A stretch of DNA of 64,000 bases from Christensenellaceae bacterium Phil7 (GCA_001940845.1 MSGV01000010.1:1-64000), one strand, 5' to 3'; positions 32,676 to 41,798 are shown, numbered from the stretch's first letter. A program made the numbers and translations. Notes: generated by a model not told the origin, from the sequence alone.

Positions 32676-35021
32676 TTAGATGAGATTGAGGGCCTTGCGG
32701 GCAATCGTCGTTGCATCGATCATATTGACTATACCATCTCCATCGTAATCCGCAGCGGGAGTGCTTTCGATGAGGTTGAGAGCCATGCGGGCAGCGATGT
32801 TTGCATCGACCATAGTGACATTGCCGTCTCCATCTACATCGCCATGAACGTGAGGTACCGGAGGCTCGACGGTCACATCCTCGGGGCTGCAGTATGCAAA
32901 GAGAGATGTTAAACGGATTTTACTGCTGCCGCCCATGCTCAAAGGAGATTCTTCGACTATCACGCCGGTTTCTGGGTCGATTTTGATGAGATTCGATGTG
33001 ATTCCATTATACTGAGCTACATAAAGCACCCTTTCGATGTGATCGTAGCACATGCTCTGGATATCATCAAAGGTCTTGCCGGTGCTGCAGATGAAACGGC
33101 TCTGACCGTTCTGCTTATCGATCTCATATAGATTGCCGTTGTTAGAAATCGTATAAAGATGTCCGGCATTATCACAGGCGAGGTTCATAGGCTCGCCGCC
33201 ATCCTCCAAAATGATATTGGTTATGGCAGTATATTCGCCTGTTGCCATATCCACGATGCAGAGGCTTACCATATCTGTATACGGATTGAGACCATACATG
33301 GTATTGGTTGAATAATCATAGGCCATATCATAACAGACATTCCTGTATTCGTCATACTGGATGGTCCAGGTGGCAGGATCGATGATGTAATAATGGGGCA
33401 GCTCATAGATGCCGATCAGCTCGATGCCATAGGCATAGATCAGGCCATCGTAATATTCTCCGCCGCAGAGACGATAATCATAGGTATCGACCGACTGTGG
33501 AGCAGAGCCATCGGGATTTATCATCGCAAAGCCCTCTGCAAGCCTTCCGGTGCTCTCAAAGGCGTTATATCCATACAGCATTCCATCGTATTCATGATTT
33601 ACCTGCTCGATAACTGTAAGCACAGCGGTATCGGTGAATCCACCATCCATGGTGGTGACGGTGACTGTCACAACGCCGCTGCTCAGTGCCAGCACGCGCC
33701 CTGTCTCTGGATCGATGGAAGCAACAGTTTCATCACTGACGCTCCATACACAATCCTTGAGATCCGCATTTGCCGGCTCGACAGCCGCTTCAAATTCGCC
33801 ATACCTTCCGACAATAAGGGTAAGCTCCTTCGGAGAAACTGTCACGCCTGTCACATGGACTGCATCATAGCCCTCGATGACCAATCCGCTGGAACCCACC
33901 TCGTCCATATCGTAACCGGTGATAAGCACATAGTACCTGCCGGTGCTGGGAGCGACCAGACTGAGCTCGCTGAGATAATCATTGGCATCATCATTGTAGC
34001 CAAGGCGATTAAAATCTGCATCGAAGGTCCACATGACGGTATCAACATCGCCGATTGTGCTAAGTTCAACGCTATCACCCTCATTCAAATCCAGATAGTA
34101 GCCAACGCCGTAGGTTTCCCTATCGGTTGGATTGCCATTCGAATTGGGCTTATAAAGAAGCGTAGATGTACCCTCGCCAATCGTAAAATCGATCTGAGAA
34201 TCGACCTGTGCTTCAAAATATTCCATTTCCGTATGCGGAATCGGAACTATGGCATTTTCAACGCTGATCGCAGATGATGCCGTGAAACCTCCATCCTCGC
34301 TGGTAACGGTTATGATTGCTTCGCCAGCCGTATTCGCAGTCACAATACCATCCTCTGATACGGAAGCAACCTCGGGTGCGCTGCTCGTCCAGGAAACATT
34401 GCTGTTTGCAACATTATCCGGAAGCACCCTTGCGGACATCTGGAGCGTTTCTCCTGTGAAAAGCGATGCGCTCTCGGGAGATATTTCAACGCCCGCTGCG
34501 GGGACGCCTTCGGCATTATGGAAGCTCACTTCATCGAGCCAACCGCAATTCATGCCGTGTGAAATCGCCATATCGGTATCATATTTCCACTGGATGGTGT
34601 AATGACCGGATACTGGGAAGGTATATTCCATCTGTTCCCAAGCGACCTCGCCGGATATCTGCTCGACTATCTCGCCATTGACAAGGAACATCATATAATC
34701 GGCATCCTCCTCGGAGCTTACCTGCCAATACCAATTCAATGTCGCACCCATAACAACATTATTGAGATTGAGAGTGATGGTAGATACGGAATCGAACAGG
34801 AAATTGACACTGCGGACGCAATTTCCAAATTCTCCTGAATCGATTTCCCATGGGGTTTCCGAATCATTCTCAAATTCGAGATTCATTCCCTCGGCATTGA
34901 TCGCGGAATTGAATGCAGCATTTTTAGATGCAGTATTCGCCTTTTCCGGCAATGAACCGAGCGGTGCGCTTCCGGTGCAGAATAAAACAACGGAAAGCAG
35001 AAGGGATAGTAATTTGCTCAT
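32676..35021 (-). CDS. secreted multidomain surface protein with Ig-like domains and dockerin
   Basis: About 781 residues from the ATG at 35021, where GGAGG is 5 bases upstream (the ATG at 35033 overlaps that site). A signal peptide comes first, then a beta-sandwich module (about residues 40-165, with WQVSSEEDADYMMFLVNGE). Two Big_2 Ig-like domains are centred near 215 and 430 (motif VASVSEDGIVTANTAGEAIITVTSEDGG). A repeat-rich region follows that looks like a beta-propeller (YDYSTNTMYGLNPY, ACDNAGHLYTIS). A complete dockerin ends the protein (GDVDGDGNVTMVDANIAARMALNLI, then YDGDGIVNMIDATTIARKALNLI). It is downstream of regulator copy 2 with its own promoter. Confidence 0.85.
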   Translation of the reverse strand: MSKLLSLLLSVVLFCTGSAPLGSLPEKANTASKNAAFNSAINAEGMNLEFENDSETPWEIDSGEFGNCVRSVNFLFDSVSTITLNLNNVVMGATLNWYWQVSSEEDADYMMFLVNGEIVEQISGEVAWEQMEYTFPVSGHYTIQWKYDTDMAISHGMNCGWLDEVSFHNAEGVPAAGVEISPESASLFTGETLQMSARVLPDNVANSNVSWTSSAPEVASVSEDGIVTANTAGEAIITVTSEDGGFTASSAISVENAIVPIPHTEMEYFEAQVDSQIDFTIGEGTSTLLYKPNSNGNPTDRETYGVGYYLDLNEGDSVELSTIGDVDTVMWTFDADFNRLGYNDDANDYLSELSLVAPSTGRYYVLITGYDMDEVGSSGLVIEGYDAVHVTGVTVSPKELTLIVGRYGEFEAAVEPANADLKDCVWSVSDETVASIDPETGRVLALSSGVVTVTVTTMDGGFTDTAVLTVIEQVNHEYDGMLYGYNAFESTGRLAEGFAMINPDGSAPQSVDTYDYRLCGGEYYDGLIYAYGIELIGIYELPHYYIIDPATWTIQYDEYRNVCYDMAYDYSTNTMYGLNPYTDMVSLCIVDMATGEYTAITNIILEDGGEPMNLACDNAGHLYTISNNGNLYEIDKQNGQSRFICSTGKTFDDIQSMCYDHIERVLYVAQYNGITSNLIKIDPETGVIVEESPLSMGGSSKIRLTSLFAYCSPEDVTVEPPVPHVHGDVDGDGNVTMVDANIAARMALNLIESTPAADYDGDGIVNMIDATTIARKALNLI

Positions 35022-35052
35022 TTTTACCTCCATGTAGTATGCTGCAAGCTAT

Positions 35053-35070
35053 GTCAGATATAAATCTAAC
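35053..35070. promoter_or_regulatory. inverted repeat downstream of the surface-protein promoter
   Basis: GTCAGAT-ATAA-ATCTAAC on the plus strand, near the expected transcript start of the minus-strand gene at 35021. It shares the ATCTGAC half-site with the palindrome at 36503-36522 on the other side of regulator copy 2. Confidence 0.5.
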
Positions 35071-35090
35071 TTTATGCTTGATGTACATGA

Positions 35091-35119
35091 ATCATACAAT
35101 AACCTACTCATTTTGTCAA
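35091..35119 (-). promoter_or_regulatory. promoter of secreted dockerin protein
   Basis: On the minus strand TTGACA (35114-35119), 17 bases, TATGAT (35091-35096), 70 bases before the ATG. Confidence 0.75.
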
Positions 35120-35282
35120 CCAGTCTTTAAAATATATTTTATTTTGCAGTGCGCTGCTGCTTTTGCAAAATAAAAGGACGATCCTAACAATGTTTGATCG
35201 TCCTCATATATTCATTTTTAATACCCCTGCTGCTATGCCTCGATTTTGGCAAATAAATTCATATTTTTTCCGTTTGCTTCCG

Positions 35283-36389
35283 TCACCGCGATGCGGGCAG
35301 CTTATTCGGCCTTACCAGAAGCTTTTGCAGCATACCTATAAAATTCTCTGTGCAATCGTAGTTCAGGGAATAATAGACCCTTTTTCCGCTTGTATCAAGC
35401 TTGATAAGCCCTTCTGCAAGCAATGCATTTATATGATGCGAAACCGTTGCAGGGGTCAGACCGAGATAAGCGGCAAGCTCTCTGCCATACTGCGGACCAT
35501 CCGAAAGCTTGGCTAGGATATCAAACCGGCTCTTGCTTCCGAGCACATTCATGATCTGCGAAAGCTTTGTATTGACATCCTCCACATCCTTATAATGTTT
35601 TCTCAGCACATCATAGAGTACGCCCATGCCCACGAACACTTTCTCATTCTCCGTATCGGTGAAGCTGAATGTCAGCATATTGAAGTATGTCACAAGAGGA
35701 AAGAAATCATATCGCTTAACATTTGGAAGCTCATGCTTTATCGCAACCTCAAATACCCTTGCCTCATCCTCGATTGAAGCTATGCTCTCGCACGAATTCC
35801 GATAGTGCAAAAGCAGCGGTTCAATTAGATCGGTACACTTTGAAAATTCCTCCGCAATCGGAAGGAGCGTCCTTTCCAACAAATCTATATAGGTTTCCGA
35901 ATGCAAAATGATATCTATCAGCAATAATTTATTCTCATTTGAAAGCTCGCTCGATGCTATTATATCTATAGCTCGGAGCTGCGAGATACCCTCATCCAGC
36001 CCTTCGCCCAATATGCGCTCCACTATCCTATCCGGTATCTCATCCGCCTTGCTTCTTATATACTCAAAACAGCCCTCATTAAACTGCAACCGCTCCACAC
36101 CGCCGATTATCAGATTTGAAGCAAAATAATCGGTTGGAAAATCCGGTGAATTTTCTGATTCTGCTATCCTTCCATAAAGCTTTGCAATATCCGATTCATC
36201 CACCATTATGCTTGCATTCAGCCGTTCCTCCAGCTCTGCAAGTATTTTGATATATTCATCCATATTTGAATCTTCTGGCAGATCGACCGCATTTTTACCT
36301 GAAAAATAACCAAGCACGGAAGAACCTGCCTGCTTTGCAGATAAGAAAAAATGAGCTTCCAGCATTGGAAGCGGTTCAAAATGTATCAT
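35283..36389 (-). CDS. winged-helix (ArsR-like) regulator with large N-terminal domain, copy 2
   Basis: A 368-residue protein with the same plan as the regulators at 17860 and 45472. Residues 1-275 are a helical domain of unknown function. Residues 280-350 form an ArsR-type winged helix (LGSKSRFDILAKLSDGPQYGRELAAYLGLTPATVSHHINALLAEGLI). Its start MIHFEPLPMLEAHFFL closely resembles that of copy 3 (MIYHKPIPVFEANFFL). GGAGG precedes the ATG. It lies between two surface-protein genes, one divergent (36562) and one downstream (35021). Both their promoters contain ATCTGAC half-sites, so it probably controls both. Confidence 0.85.
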   Translation of the reverse strand: MIHFEPLPMLEAHFFLSAKQAGSSVLGYFSGKNAVDLPEDSNMDEYIKILAELEERLNASIMVDESDIAKLYGRIAESENSPDFPTDYFASNLIIGGVERLQFNEGCFEYIRSKADEIPDRIVERILGEGLDEGISQLRAIDIIASSELSNENKLLLIDIILHSETYIDLLERTLLPIAEEFSKCTDLIEPLLLHYRNSCESIASIEDEARVFEVAIKHELPNVKRYDFFPLVTYFNMLTFSFTDTENEKVFVGMGVLYDVLRKHYKDVEDVNTKLSQIMNVLGSKSRFDILAKLSDGPQYGRELAAYLGLTPATVSHHINALLAEGLIKLDTSGKRVYYSLNYDCTENFIGMLQKLLVRPNKLPASR

Positions 36390-36465
36390 AGATCAACCTC
36401 CTGCATCCATTTTTTCAATTCACAAGTATGAATACGATTTTAACATAAATTCATCAAAAAAGCTA

Positions 36466-36494
36466 TTGACAGATTTTATTCTGACAAATATAAT
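36466..36494 (+). promoter_or_regulatory. promoter of anchored surface protein
   Basis: TTGACA (36466-36471), 17 bases, TATAAT (36489-36494): perfect consensus boxes 68 bases before the ATG at 36562. Confidence 0.85.
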
Positions 36495-36502
36495 ATGATT
36501 AT

Positions 36503-36522
36503 CATCTGACATGTGTTAGATG
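36503..36522. promoter_or_regulatory. 20-bp palindrome at the transcription start, candidate regulator operator
   Basis: CATCTGACATGTGTTAGATG, a nearly perfect dyad (CATCT-N-ACA-TG-TGT-N-AGATG) 8 bases downstream of the -10 box, where a repressor would block transcription. ArsR-family proteins bind such sites as dimers. Confidence 0.6.
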
Positions 36523-36561
36523 TACTTCAATCTTCATTTATTATGAAAGGACGTACAAAAA

Positions 36562-38943
36562 ATGAAAAAACTCTGTTCACTCATTGCCGCAGCTGCGCTG
36601 ATGCTCTCTGTGCTGGTTTCTCCCGTCATTGCTCTAACAGACGCACAGACACCCACCGCACAGCTTGCGCAGGACAAAGCGAATATAAAGCTCATCAAAG
36701 CTCCATCCGATGCGGCACCAATGGATGCCGAAACGCTGGATGAAGCACTGAATGTGTCCGGCGGACAGCTTGCTTTCTTCACAATGGAGTATCCCGATTA
36801 CGGCATGTATTCGTGGCTCATCGAAGGCGATTATACCAAGGCCGGCAACAGCGGAATCGATGGCGATCCCAATATCACCGGTGTATCCCAGAGCCAGGTC
36901 TATATGGGCTATGATTTCGCCGAGGGTCAGGGCGTCAGCTTCAGATTCAAGGTAAGCTGCGAAGATGTTGAAGAAACCGACTGGTTTGCCGTCTTTATCG
37001 ATAACGCTCCAGCTGCATTCTGGTACGGCGAGCTGGATTGGACAGACCATACAATTCCCGTTTCTGCCGGTGAACACACCATCACCTGGTGCTATAATAA
37101 GGATGCCCAGAACAGCGCAGGCGCAGACATCGCATACCTTGATGATGTTGAAATCGTCGAAGCCGAGGGCGGAATAGAGCTCGTACATTCCGAAGAGCTT
37201 GATGCCGCACTGAACAGCAACGGTGGAGAGCTGGAATTCATGACGGCCGCAGAGGCTGCCAACGGTTACTTCCCTTGGGCTGCCGTTGAGGATTATGCAA
37301 AATCCACCAATGAGGGCGTTGATGCCGAATCCAACTACAATCCCCCTTCCATCTCAACGGTCAGCACCACCGTCGAGATCGCCGAGGGCGAAATTCTTCG
37401 CTTCTTATATAGGGTCAGCAGCGAAAAGGATTATGATCTCTTCCGCTTCTATGTTGACGGTGAACGCATCGAACAATGGTCCGGAATAGTGGATTGGAGC
37501 GTCTATAACTATGCTCCCACCCCCGGCACTCACGAATTCAAATGGGAATATGATAAGGACTGGTCGGGTGCTCAAAATGAGGATGCAGCCTATCTGGACG
37601 ATATATATATCGGAACTCCTGAGGCGGTTACCGGCGTTGAGATTCAGCCCACTGCCACCGTTGCCGGATACAGGCGCGTGCAGCTCGTATGGAATGTGCT
37701 TCCCGATGCTGCATTCAACAGGAACGTAACCTTCACTTCCTCCGATGAGAGCATCGCTGCGGTCGATGAGAACGGCATTGTTACCGGCATCACTCAGGGC
37801 GAAGCCATAATAACCGTGACCACCGAAGAAGGTGGTTTTTCGGATGAATGCATCGTGACCGTCACCGAGGATATTCCTCCCGTTGATATCTACGGCTTCA
37901 TGTTCTCCCGTATGCTGGACGATGATGAAGGCTGGTACAGGGATGAATACTCCTGGTGTACCTTCCAGGATACCAATCCCGCAGAAGTCACATATCTCGG
38001 CACCATGCCCGAGGATGAAGATCCCCTCGTGCTCTGCGCAGCACTTGTAGACGGTATCATCTATGGCTACGATTCTATGGGACGCTTTTTCAAGATCGAT
38101 TTCGAAGCTCTCCAGTGGACCGGCGAACTCAGCATCGAGTATTTCGACTGCAATGCTACAGGAGATGAGAGCTTCTATCCGACCGAAATGGCCTATGACT
38201 ACAGCACAGGCACCATGTATATTATCAACGGGCTTGCCGACCTTTGGCAGATAGATATGGAAACCGGCGATGTGCTTTTGGATACCGGGCTTGCCATCGA
38301 AGGCGATGTCCCCGACTACGATGGGGTTCCTTCCACGAATGCCTTTGCCATCGACTATGAGGGCAACGCATACATCATGCTTGCAGGTTTTGGTCTTGTT
38401 TATGGCGGAAACGGCTGTTCAAGGCTTGCTCGCCTGGATCTCGAAACCGGAGAATTCACCGTCATAGGACAGACCACCGAGCTCTGCTATCAGGAACAGT
38501 CCATGTGCTTCGATTATAACAGCGGCAGGCTTTACTGGGCACAGTTCGCAACCTCCGATACCGGCGATCCGATGGCGCTGTACGTTGTGGATACCGAGAC
38601 CGCTGAGCTTGAACCCATGGGCAAGATCACGGAATTCGGTGCTGAGATCCTCGGCATGTTCATCCCCTTCGATGAGGATGCTCCTATCGATCCCACTCCT
38701 GTTCCCCCCACCGGTGAACCCGTTACCGGCGAACCCATCACCGATGAGCCCATCACCAATGAACCCACTACCGATGAGCCCGCAACCAATGAGCCCAGTA
38801 CCGATGAACCCACTGAGCCTACACCCATTCCCACCGATACTCCCAATCCGCCTGCAACTGGCACCATTGCTCTCGTTGGGATGGGTATTGCAGCTATCAT
38901 AGCCGGCACCGGTATTGTATTATTCCGCAAGGAAGAAGAGTAA
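36562..38943 (+). CDS. cell-wall-anchored surface protein with PPATG sorting signal
   Basis: A 793-residue exported protein: signal peptide (1-26), two copies of a beta-sandwich module of about 130 residues (about 50-200 and 205-350, both with a VS.E...F..VD core and a W.YDKD...YLDD end), then one Big_2 Ig-like domain (about 355-435). A predicted propeller-like region follows (YDYSTGTMYIING, FDYNSGRLYWAQF). A Thr/Pro/Glu repeat stalk (TDEP, TNEP) leads to the sorting signal NPPATG, a hydrophobic segment and RKEEE. The (S/P)PXTG form matches what class B sortases of Clostridioides difficile accept, and a class B sortase is encoded at 15418. Confidence 0.87.
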   Translation: MKKLCSLIAAAALMLSVLVSPVIALTDAQTPTAQLAQDKANIKLIKAPSDAAPMDAETLDEALNVSGGQLAFFTMEYPDYGMYSWLIEGDYTKAGNSGIDGDPNITGVSQSQVYMGYDFAEGQGVSFRFKVSCEDVEETDWFAVFIDNAPAAFWYGELDWTDHTIPVSAGEHTITWCYNKDAQNSAGADIAYLDDVEIVEAEGGIELVHSEELDAALNSNGGELEFMTAAEAANGYFPWAAVEDYAKSTNEGVDAESNYNPPSISTVSTTVEIAEGEILRFLYRVSSEKDYDLFRFYVDGERIEQWSGIVDWSVYNYAPTPGTHEFKWEYDKDWSGAQNEDAAYLDDIYIGTPEAVTGVEIQPTATVAGYRRVQLVWNVLPDAAFNRNVTFTSSDESIAAVDENGIVTGITQGEAIITVTTEEGGFSDECIVTVTEDIPPVDIYGFMFSRMLDDDEGWYRDEYSWCTFQDTNPAEVTYLGTMPEDEDPLVLCAALVDGIIYGYDSMGRFFKIDFEALQWTGELSIEYFDCNATGDESFYPTEMAYDYSTGTMYIINGLADLWQIDMETGDVLLDTGLAIEGDVPDYDGVPSTNAFAIDYEGNAYIMLAGFGLVYGGNGCSRLARLDLETGEFTVIGQTTELCYQEQSMCFDYNSGRLYWAQFATSDTGDPMALYVVDTETAELEPMGKITEFGAEILGMFIPFDEDAPIDPTPVPPTGEPVTGEPITDEPITNEPTTDEPATNEPSTDEPTEPTPIPTDTPNPPATGTIALVGMGIAAIIAGTGIVLFRKEEE

Positions 38944-39113
38944 ATCATCATTTCTCATGCGGATAGAGCTGTCCAATGATGCGAAGCTCTATCCGGCCTC
39001 CATCTCGGGGCTGCTGCGGCGACAAGCCCTAATGCAGCAGCCTCACCTTTATCTAAAGCCTCTGAAATCATTGATCTCCATCGATGATGCTTCTATTTTC
39101 CATGGAATAAAGC

Positions 39114-39150
39114 GAAATCCCAAGCAATTATATCGATTGCTCGGGATTTC
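39114..39150. terminator. terminator between convergent genes
   Basis: GAAATCCC (39114-39121) pairs with GGGATTTC (39143-39150), with an inner AGCAAT/ATTGCT extension. Elsewhere the 302-base gap 38944-39245 holds only a second GC-rich hairpin (GCTGCTGC/GCAGCAGC) and no gene. Confidence 0.7.
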
Positions 39151-39245
39151 ATTCCTTTGAGATCGCATATAGATCCCATTTCACTTTGTCTATACTAAGT
39201 TTACAGTTTTTTCAATACTTCCTGATTCTCTCTGCTCTATCGTTA

Positions 39246-39779
39246 TTATTTCTTGCCGATCAATTTCTCATCAGTTTTTGTCTTTTTAAGCACAAACATT
39301 ATCGCAATGCCTGCCACCATCCCAACGATTGCCTGAAAGCAATTGCCCGGAATGCTCAGCGCTGCACCTGCATCCCCGAACAGCCCTTTACCCAGGATGA
39401 GCCCAGCATACAGAAAATAGCCCGCAACCATTATCGCTTCCGATGCGATACCGCTGAATATCATCGCCAGATATGAATTTTTCCTTTTGAGCATTTTAAA
39501 AAGCAAGCCTGCGGCCATTGCCATGAGTCCCTTTATCACGAGAGTTCCGGGAGCATAATGCGTATATCCCGTGAAAACATCCGCAAACATCGAACCAATT
39601 CCGCTCGCCGCCGCACCATACCATGGCCCAAGCAGCCATGCAGATATCAGCACAAAGCAATCGCCAAGATTCACATAACCATTCATTGGCGAGGGCAGCT
39701 GTATCACAATGGTTGCAACGCACACCAAAGCCGCAAGCAATGCCGATAGTACTATTCTTCTGATTTTTTCATCCTTCAT
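39246..39779 (-). CDS. ECF transporter S component (vitamin type)
   Basis: About 177 residues from the ATG at 39779 (MKDEKIRRIVL), where AAGGAG is 6 bases upstream. Six membrane helices; the N-terminal ALLAALVCVATIV helix holds the alanine pattern that binds the shared EcfT subunit, followed by NGYVNLGDCFVLISAWLLGPWYGAAASGIGSMFADV. S components bind one vitamin each. The divergent MocR regulator is of the PdxR type that senses pyridoxal phosphate, so a vitamin B6 transporter (PdxU-like) is the best guess. No EcfA or EcfT genes are in the window; they are presumably elsewhere and shared. Confidence 0.82.
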   Translation of the reverse strand: MKDEKIRRIVLSALLAALVCVATIVIQLPSPMNGYVNLGDCFVLISAWLLGPWYGAAASGIGSMFADVFTGYTHYAPGTLVIKGLMAMAAGLLFKMLKRKNSYLAMIFSGIASEAIMVAGYFLYAGLILGKGLFGDAGAALSIPGNCFQAIVGMVAGIAIMFVLKKTKTDEKLIGKK

Positions 39780-39865
39780 TTTTTCTCCTTCGCAAAATCG
39801 ATCCATTCTGCGATGTATCGATCTCGCTTCACCATTGATTTTTTTCTTATCTGTATTATAATAGA

Positions 39866-39915
39866 ATCTGGTATTAACAAAATACCCATAATAAAACTTT
39901 TTATTAATACCAGAT
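39866..39915. promoter_or_regulatory. perfect 12-bp inverted repeat, candidate MocR operator
   Basis: ATCTGGTATTAA (39866-39877) and TTAATACCAGAT (39904-39915) are exact reverse complements, 38 bp centre to centre. They lie in the spacer between the ECF gene and the MocR gene. A TATAAT for the ECF gene overlaps the left arm region on the minus strand. MocR/PdxR dimers bind two half-sites of this sort. Confidence 0.65.
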
Positions 39916-39924
39916 GGAGGCCTT

Positions 39925-41316
39925 ATGTTGACCTATTCCTTCGATAAGGATTCAAAAATGAGCCTGTATGAGCAGCTCTACAGGCATATCAAGCTTGATA
40001 TTTTGAGCGGAAGATTAAAGGCGGGTGAAAAGCTTCCAAGTAAACGCACGCTTGCCGATCATCTGAAGCTCAGTACGATAACGATTAAGGGGGCATACGA
40101 ACAGCTCATAGCGGAGGGGTACCTATATACGATCGAAAAAAAGGGCTATTACGTCAGCCAAGTGGATATGCCCATGCGCAGTCTTGATGCACCCAAAACC
40201 GCCATCGCCCCTGCGAAGAACGAATTCCGGCTTGATCTCGCTTCGAATTCCATTTCATCGGAGCATTTTCCATTCAGCAGCTGGTCTAAAATAATGCGGC
40301 GCGTGCTATCGGAGCATGAAGCCGAGCTGCTGGGATCGACACCCTTTAATGGAGCACTTGCTCTCAGGCAAGCGATTTCGGATCAGCTTTGGCAATTTCA
40401 TGGAATGCAGGTCGATCCGGAACAGATCATCATCGGAGCAGGAACCGAATTTTTATACAGTCTTCTCATTCAGCTATTGGGACGGGAGCACTGCTATGCG
40501 GTTGAAGATCCGGGCTACGGTAAGATTGCGCGCATCTATGCCAGCCATGGCGTCAAAATCGCCCGCATTCCTCTCGATGAAAAAGGACTATCCTGCGATG
40601 AGCTGCAATTTTCCGATGCCGAGATAGTTCATATCTCCCCTTCGCATCACTACCCCACCGGAATAGTTATGCCGATCGGCAGAAGGCAGGAGCTGCTCCG
40701 CTGGGCAGGGGAATCGGAGGGACGCTATATCCTGGAGGATGACTATGACAGCGAATTCCGTTTTATCGGCAAGCCTATTCCATCCCTTTTCTCCGTCGAT
40801 AAAAATGAATGCGTCATCTATCTGAATACATTTTCAAAGACCATTGCTCCATCCATACGCATAAGTTATATGATCCTTCCGATGCATCTGATGGAAAAAT
40901 ATCGGCGTGAGCTCGGCTTTTATTCCTGCACGGTATCAAGCTTTGAGCAATATACGCTTGCGGAATTTATGAGCCAAGGCAGCTATGAGCAGCATATCAA
41001 CCGTATGCGCAATCGTTATAGAAAAAAGCGGGATGCTTTTATTAAGCTTATAGAGACGGATGCGCTTGCCGGGCGTGTCCAGATCACCGAGCAGGATGCA
41101 GGGCTGCACTTTCTTATGAAGCTCGATACGGGATTGAACGATGAGGAATTGAAGGCGGCTGCGGCAGAAAGGGGCATACGGCTTTCAATGCTGTCCGATT
41201 ATTATTTTGACAAGAAGAATGCGGAAGCGCATACGATCATCGTAAATTATTCGGGCGCAGAGCCCGAAGCTCTGAAGTGGGGAATAGGTGTGCTTGCAGA
41301 GCTGATACGGGGATAA
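39925..41316 (+). CDS. MocR/PdxR family regulator with aminotransferase-like domain
   Basis: A 463-residue protein. Residues 1-75 are a GntR-type winged helix (LYEQLYRHIKLDILSGRLKAGEKLPSKRTLADHLKLS). Residues 100-463 are a class I aminotransferase-like domain that binds pyridoxal phosphate: EDPGYGKIARIY, ISPSHHYPTGIVMP, LEDDYDSEFRF and the lysine in LNTFSKTIAPSIR. Such regulators sense PLP or an amino-PLP adduct and control B6 synthesis or transport. It is divergent from a vitamin-type ECF gene, with a perfect inverted repeat between them. GGAGG precedes the ATG. Confidence 0.9.
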   Translation: MLTYSFDKDSKMSLYEQLYRHIKLDILSGRLKAGEKLPSKRTLADHLKLSTITIKGAYEQLIAEGYLYTIEKKGYYVSQVDMPMRSLDAPKTAIAPAKNEFRLDLASNSISSEHFPFSSWSKIMRRVLSEHEAELLGSTPFNGALALRQAISDQLWQFHGMQVDPEQIIIGAGTEFLYSLLIQLLGREHCYAVEDPGYGKIARIYASHGVKIARIPLDEKGLSCDELQFSDAEIVHISPSHHYPTGIVMPIGRRQELLRWAGESEGRYILEDDYDSEFRFIGKPIPSLFSVDKNECVIYLNTFSKTIAPSIRISYMILPMHLMEKYRRELGFYSCTVSSFEQYTLAEFMSQGSYEQHINRMRNRYRKKRDAFIKLIETDALAGRVQITEQDAGLHFLMKLDTGLNDEELKAAAAERGIRLSMLSDYYFDKKNAEAHTIIVNYSGAEPEALKWGIGVLAELIRG

Positions 41317-41435
41317 TAATCATTTTTCCTATCGTTACTGCCATTCTTTTATTGATTCGACACGATTTTTGCGAATGTATCAATTTCAAAACACATAAAA
41401 TAGTCAATAGAAATTGTGGTTTGGAGGTACATGCC

Positions 41436-41729
41436 ATGAACCTTTATATCGAAGCGAGGGTCTTGGACATTGCGGATTATATCGTGGAGACCGGGGCGAC
41501 CGTCAGGGCTGCCGCAAGCGTCTTTGGAGTTTCAAAATCCACTGTACATAAGGATATCACCGAAAGACTTCGGCAGATAAACAAAGCACTTGGCGAGCAG
41601 GTTGCAGCGGTACTCGAGGTCAATAGGGATGAACGCCATATCCGAGGCGGCATGGCAACGAGGGAAAAATACATGCATCTAAGGGAGGATAGAGAGCACC
41701 CGGAGCATACTAAACTGAGAAATCATTGA
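41436..41729 (+). CDS. spoIIID: sporulation transcription factor SpoIIID
   Basis: A 97-residue protein from the ATG at 41436 (MNLYIEARVLDIADYIV), with GGAGG 8 bases upstream; the longer frame runs back into the MocR gene. The helix-turn-helix TVRAAASVFGVSKSTVHKDITERL and the tail NRDERHIRGGMATREKYMHLRE are diagnostic for SpoIIID, the mother-cell regulator acting with sigma E. The SpoIVFA/FB pair at 61.8 kb supports a complete sporulation programme. A hairpin terminator follows at 41760. Confidence 0.93.
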   Translation: MNLYIEARVLDIADYIVETGATVRAAASVFGVSKSTVHKDITERLRQINKALGEQVAAVLEVNRDERHIRGGMATREKYMHLREDREHPEHTKLRNH

Positions 41730-41759
41730 ATCATACGTTGGCTCCTTCATCTATGCGCA

Positions 41760-41798
41760 AACCCACCGCTCTGAGATATCCTCTCAAAATGGTGGGTT
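41760..41798 (+). terminator. terminator of spoIIID
   Basis: AACCCACC (41760-41767) pairs with GGTGGGTT (41791-41798), followed by CGCTTTCG, a weak T-tract. Confidence 0.6.

Noticed and set aside
36562-38943. Cohesin domain to partner the dockerins
   Set aside because: The repeats read as a beta-sandwich module and one Big_2 domain; I could not find the cohesin pattern.
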